64,000 bases of DNA from assembly GCF_901000735.1 (NCBI RefSeq), contig NC_081546.1:1431001-1495000 (forward strand). The letters are read 5' to 3'. The position numbers and the translations under genes were made by a program. Origin of the DNA: Corylus avellana. Lineage: Eukaryota; Streptophyta; Magnoliopsida; Fagales; Betulaceae. This document shows, piece by piece, positions 63,255 through 64,000 of this stretch (within the stretch, counting starts at the first letter, position 1; each line of letters begins with the position of its first letter). Under the pieces are notes generated by a model, which was not told the origin of the DNA, did not search any database, and saw only the letters and a program-made list of their open reading frames with translations.

Positions 63255-64000
63255 AGGAACTGCACTTGTAGTTCTAGAAATTAGACAGTATCACGCTAGA
63301 CTGGGCAAAATTTGCCCAATTTCTCTGTAACTTGGTTGGTTCTGTAGAATTCTTAAGAATCCCTCCAATTGTGGAGTGGAACTGAATTTTGACAGCCTGA
63401 AGTAATTTTTTAGGGATTTGATTAAATTATTTTTTAAGAATCACGGGACATAAATGAGAAACTTATTTGTTGGATATTCTCTCGACTCTCTCGAGTTTGT
63501 GTGTTGTTGGAGGGGGGTATTTGATGCAGAAAAGTTGCATTGTTTAACCTACTATCATGTAGTGTTTTTCTTTTTTTGACCAGCCATCTGCAGTCTAAAT
63601 AAGCTACAATGGTTCCTCCCTCCTCTAAGGTCCGAATCCAATAAAGATGCTTACAGATTGGAGCTACGACTACACCACCTCCAAATAGAAGAATAATCTG
63701 TCAAAGAGATCCTCTTTGAAACGTCCGTTGATACCAAATCAACAAACCCAATTCCAGCAGAAGATAAAAACCACCCAAATGCCCATTCAAGCAAAGGTTT
63801 GAATTTCATTAACAAAAGTATGTTTGAAAATGGCTTTGAAAAGTGCTTCGTGTTTTCAACTGTTTGTTAATAGTTCTGAGAAAAATGTGTGTTTTTTATT
63901 TTTATTTTTTATTGTGAAAATAGAAAAGTATTTTCTGAACAGACTCCATCTTTGAAGCTTTTCAGATGTCAGAGAGCTTCTCATTATCAATGACACCGAC
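63255..64000 (+). other. 3'UTR and downstream flank of the RBP47-like gene
   Basis: Includes the possible alternative terminal exon at ~63584. An AATAAA lies at about 63640. No further gene is seen before the window ends. Confidence 0.5.

Overview
This is a window of plant nuclear genome, most likely from a woody eudicot (rosid-like). The reasons are short coding exons separated by AT-rich introns with GT..AG borders, plant-specific families (a CEP peptide precursor, an RBP47-type RNA-binding protein, a NodH-like sulfotransferase) and many MITE, SINE, LINE and CACTA insertions. The species cannot be named from the sequence alone. There are two assembly gaps: 185 N at 19785-19969 and exactly 100 N at 23910-24009. 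Both lie inside transposable elements.

Layout. (1) 1-5514, plus strand: the 3' nine exons of a SERAC1-like serine hydrolase gene, open at the left edge. (2) 7946-48203: a dispersed cluster of three paralogues of a roughly 1,000-residue membrane protein with a central calcineurin-like metallophosphoesterase domain. They are oriented minus (copy A, 7946-15238), plus (copy B, 22511-31204) and minus (copy C, 38728-48203). Copy C joins into one clean 15-exon, 1024-aa reading frame. Copy A keeps all 15 exons but has a 7-bp insertion in exon 10 that stops translation just after the phosphoesterase domain. Copy B has intact exons 5-15, but exon 3 is truncated, exon 4 is frameshifted and has lost its donor, and a CACTA element sits in intron 4. 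Copies A and B are divergent halves of an old inverted duplication whose promoter/5'UTR arms can still be aligned (16990-17560 against 20795-21275).

(3) Between copies B and C are an orphan last exon of a splicing factor SF3B4/SAP49 gene (32806-33328, minus) and a sulfotransferase-like gene (35270-37324, plus) whose first exon could not be found. (4) 48204-55660 is repeat-rich and gene-poor, with a SINE with target-site duplication and a MITE. (5) 55661-55978 encodes a CEP (C-terminally encoded peptide) hormone precursor with a TATA box. (6) 58126-63254 is an RBP47-type three-RRM protein of 427 aa in six exons, with small foldback elements in intron 1.

The genes do not form an operon or pathway. 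The main story is local duplication of the membrane phosphoesterase, followed by decay of two copies with complementary lesions and heavy transposon traffic. All exon joins were derived by hand from splice consensus, reading phase and comparison among the three paralogues, and no transcript evidence was available. Three short open frames that could not be identified are listed at low confidence.
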